NCBI GenBank assembly: GCA_037367405.1 | Contig: JAZKJV010011400.1 | Coordinates: forward strand, 1,920,501 to 1,984,500 | Direction: 5' to 3' | Source of the DNA: Ottelia alismoides | Taxonomy: Eukaryota; Streptophyta; Magnoliopsida; Alismatales; Hydrocharitaceae | Length of the DNA stretch: 64,000 bases | In this document: in pieces, positions 63,162-64,000 of the stretch | Layout: every line of letters begins with the position of its first letter | Position numbering within the stretch: position 1 is the first letter of the stretch | Program-made: the position numbers and the translations under genes | The notes under the pieces: generated by a model | Database searches by the model: none | Told to the model about the DNA's origin: nothing | Seen by the model: only the letters and a program-made list of their open reading frames with translations

Positions 63162-64000
63162 GTGCTGGATACAGCTCGACTGGCACTATTTCATGCAACT
63201 AGCTGGATTGCCCGCTTGATCCTGCTTGTTCTGGTAACCGTAGCGCCTTGGTGGTACGGAGGGGCGCAGTGGCAATCGCAAACCTACCTGGTTACTGCGG
63301 GATTATGCCTGGCAGCCTCGACGTGGCTATCGACACTCTTGTCACCCAGACGTACCGCTGGCTGCGTACGGCTATCCTATGTGATGGTCGGCTTCATGGC
63401 CTTGGCAGCGATTCAGGTGCTACCTCAGCCCCCGATTCTTGCCCGTGCATTCTCCAGTTCTGCGGTTTATGTTCAGCAAGTCCGCGCAGCGGCAGAGAGA
63501 AGCTCGCTGCCCTCTGTGGCCAGCTCTCAGCAACTTCGCCAGCCGATCCCCGAAGCCAGCACCTGGTCGGACGTTCAGCTGCACAACACGGCCAGTGTGC
63601 ATCCCTTGCAGACCAGAGCCTCCCTGGCTGTCTTTGCTGTGGCCGTGGTTGCGCTCTGGTCATCGGCCACCTTGCTGATCAGCTCGCGCTGGACCATGGC
63701 GCTAGCGATCGTTTTGGCAAGTGGCGGAGTCGTCAACGGTTTTTTGGGATTGCTGCAACTAGTCAGTTTTGATGACTGGACCCTGCTAGCGATGCCTAAT
63801 GCAGATACCTACTTTGCCACGTTCGTATCGCGGAACTCAGCCCCTGGCTACTACGCGGTTTGTATTGCCGCTACCTTTATCGTCCTAGGCACTGCATTTC
63901 GCTCGCAGAAGCGCAAGCGGCGGCAAGAGTATCGCGTGACCTATCCGGGCACTTCCTGGGCTGGCCGCTTGCGCAACCGTTTGGAAGATGTGTTCATCGA
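63162..64000 (+). CDS. O-antigen ligase/polymerase-like membrane protein (3' truncated)
   Basis: An open frame starts at GTG 63162 and runs off the right edge (279 codons). The N-terminus has hydrophobic helices (LILLVLVTVAPWWYGG, LCLAASTWLSTLL, LSYVMVGFMALAA). A polar loop of about 70 residues follows, then further spans, and the segment ATFVSRNSAPGYYAV resembles the FxNRNxxAGYL motif of Wzy_C/O-antigen ligase proteins. Only the N-terminal half is visible. It is the first plus-strand gene after 59 kb of minus-strand genes. Confidence 0.7.
   Translation, partial: MLDTARLALFHATSWIARLILLVLVTVAPWWYGGAQWQSQTYLVTAGLCLAASTWLSTLLSPRRTAGCVRLSYVMVGFMALAAIQVLPQPPILARAFSSSAVYVQQVRAAAERSSLPSVASSQQLRQPIPEASTWSDVQLHNTASVHPLQTRASLAVFAVAVVALWSSATLLISSRWTMALAIVLASGGVVNGFLGLLQLVSFDDWTLLAMPNADTYFATFVSRNSAPGYYAVCIAATFIVLGTAFRSQKRKRRQEYRVTYPGTSWAGRLRNRLEDVFI

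Overview
The window looks like a chromosomal exopolysaccharide / surface-glycan locus of a planctomycete, probably Pirellulales-like. This assignment is inferred. It rests on a GC-balanced genome, exosortases carrying a C-terminal EpsI-like domain, a PEP-CTERM protein, a proline/glutamine-rich lipoprotein beside a Wza-like protein, GC-rich intergenic palindromes and frequent GTG/TTG starts. No rRNA, tRNA, CRISPR array, transposase or phage gene was seen.

Layout. (1) 1-3.8 kb is housekeeping: a truncated RlmI-type rRNA methyltransferase and threonine synthase on the minus strand, then a DksA/TraR-type zinc-finger protein and signal peptidase II on the plus strand. (2) 3.8-12.3 kb is an exosortase module on the minus strand: two different exosortases, a GDP-mannose 4,6-dehydratase-like enzyme, a WcaI-like glycosyltransferase, a membrane-anchored TPR protein and one PEP-CTERM substrate with its own promoter, Shine-Dalgarno and terminator. 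(3) 12.7-31.7 kb holds a carbamoyltransferase, an asparagine-synthase-like amidotransferase, a Wzy-like polymerase, many glycosyltransferases (GT4, GT2, CgeB-like, GT8-like) and several methyltransferases, two of them FkbM type. (4) 31.8-40.1 kb is an amino-sugar block: DegT aminotransferase, Gfo/Idh/MocA oxidoreductase, AAC(3)-fold acetyltransferase, N-acetyl-sugar amidotransferase with HisF/HisH partners, and two sister GT4 enzymes. (5) 40.1-49.3 kb holds two methyltransferases, an ABC glycan exporter (Wzm/Wzt), a GDP-heptose block with a fused HddC-GmhB enzyme, an epimerase and a WbpA-like dehydrogenase. (6) 49.3-60 kb holds a large membrane protein, a DPM1-like GT2, GtrA, a second epimerase, UDP-glucose dehydrogenase, Gmd and Fcl, a NusG-like antiterminator and a WecA/MraY-like initiating transferase. 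(7) 60.5-62.7 kb has a Wza-like export lipoprotein, ended by a strong terminator, and a planctomycete-type lipoprotein. (8) At 63.16 kb a plus-strand O-antigen-ligase-like membrane protein runs off the window.

How it works together (inference). WecA-like transferase primes undecaprenyl phosphate. Gmd/Fcl, Ugd, the GDP-heptose enzymes and the amino-sugar enzymes supply nucleotide sugars. Roughly thirteen glycosyltransferases assemble the repeat, and methyl- and carbamoyltransferases decorate it. Export could use Wzm/Wzt, a Wzy/Wza route, or both. The NusG-like protein lies second in the long minus-strand run and may allow read-through of this very long unit. The exosortases would process and anchor PEP-CTERM proteins into or through the glycan layer.

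Four copies of a ~95-110 bp double-hairpin repeat sit in the intergenic gaps of the locus, all in the same orientation.
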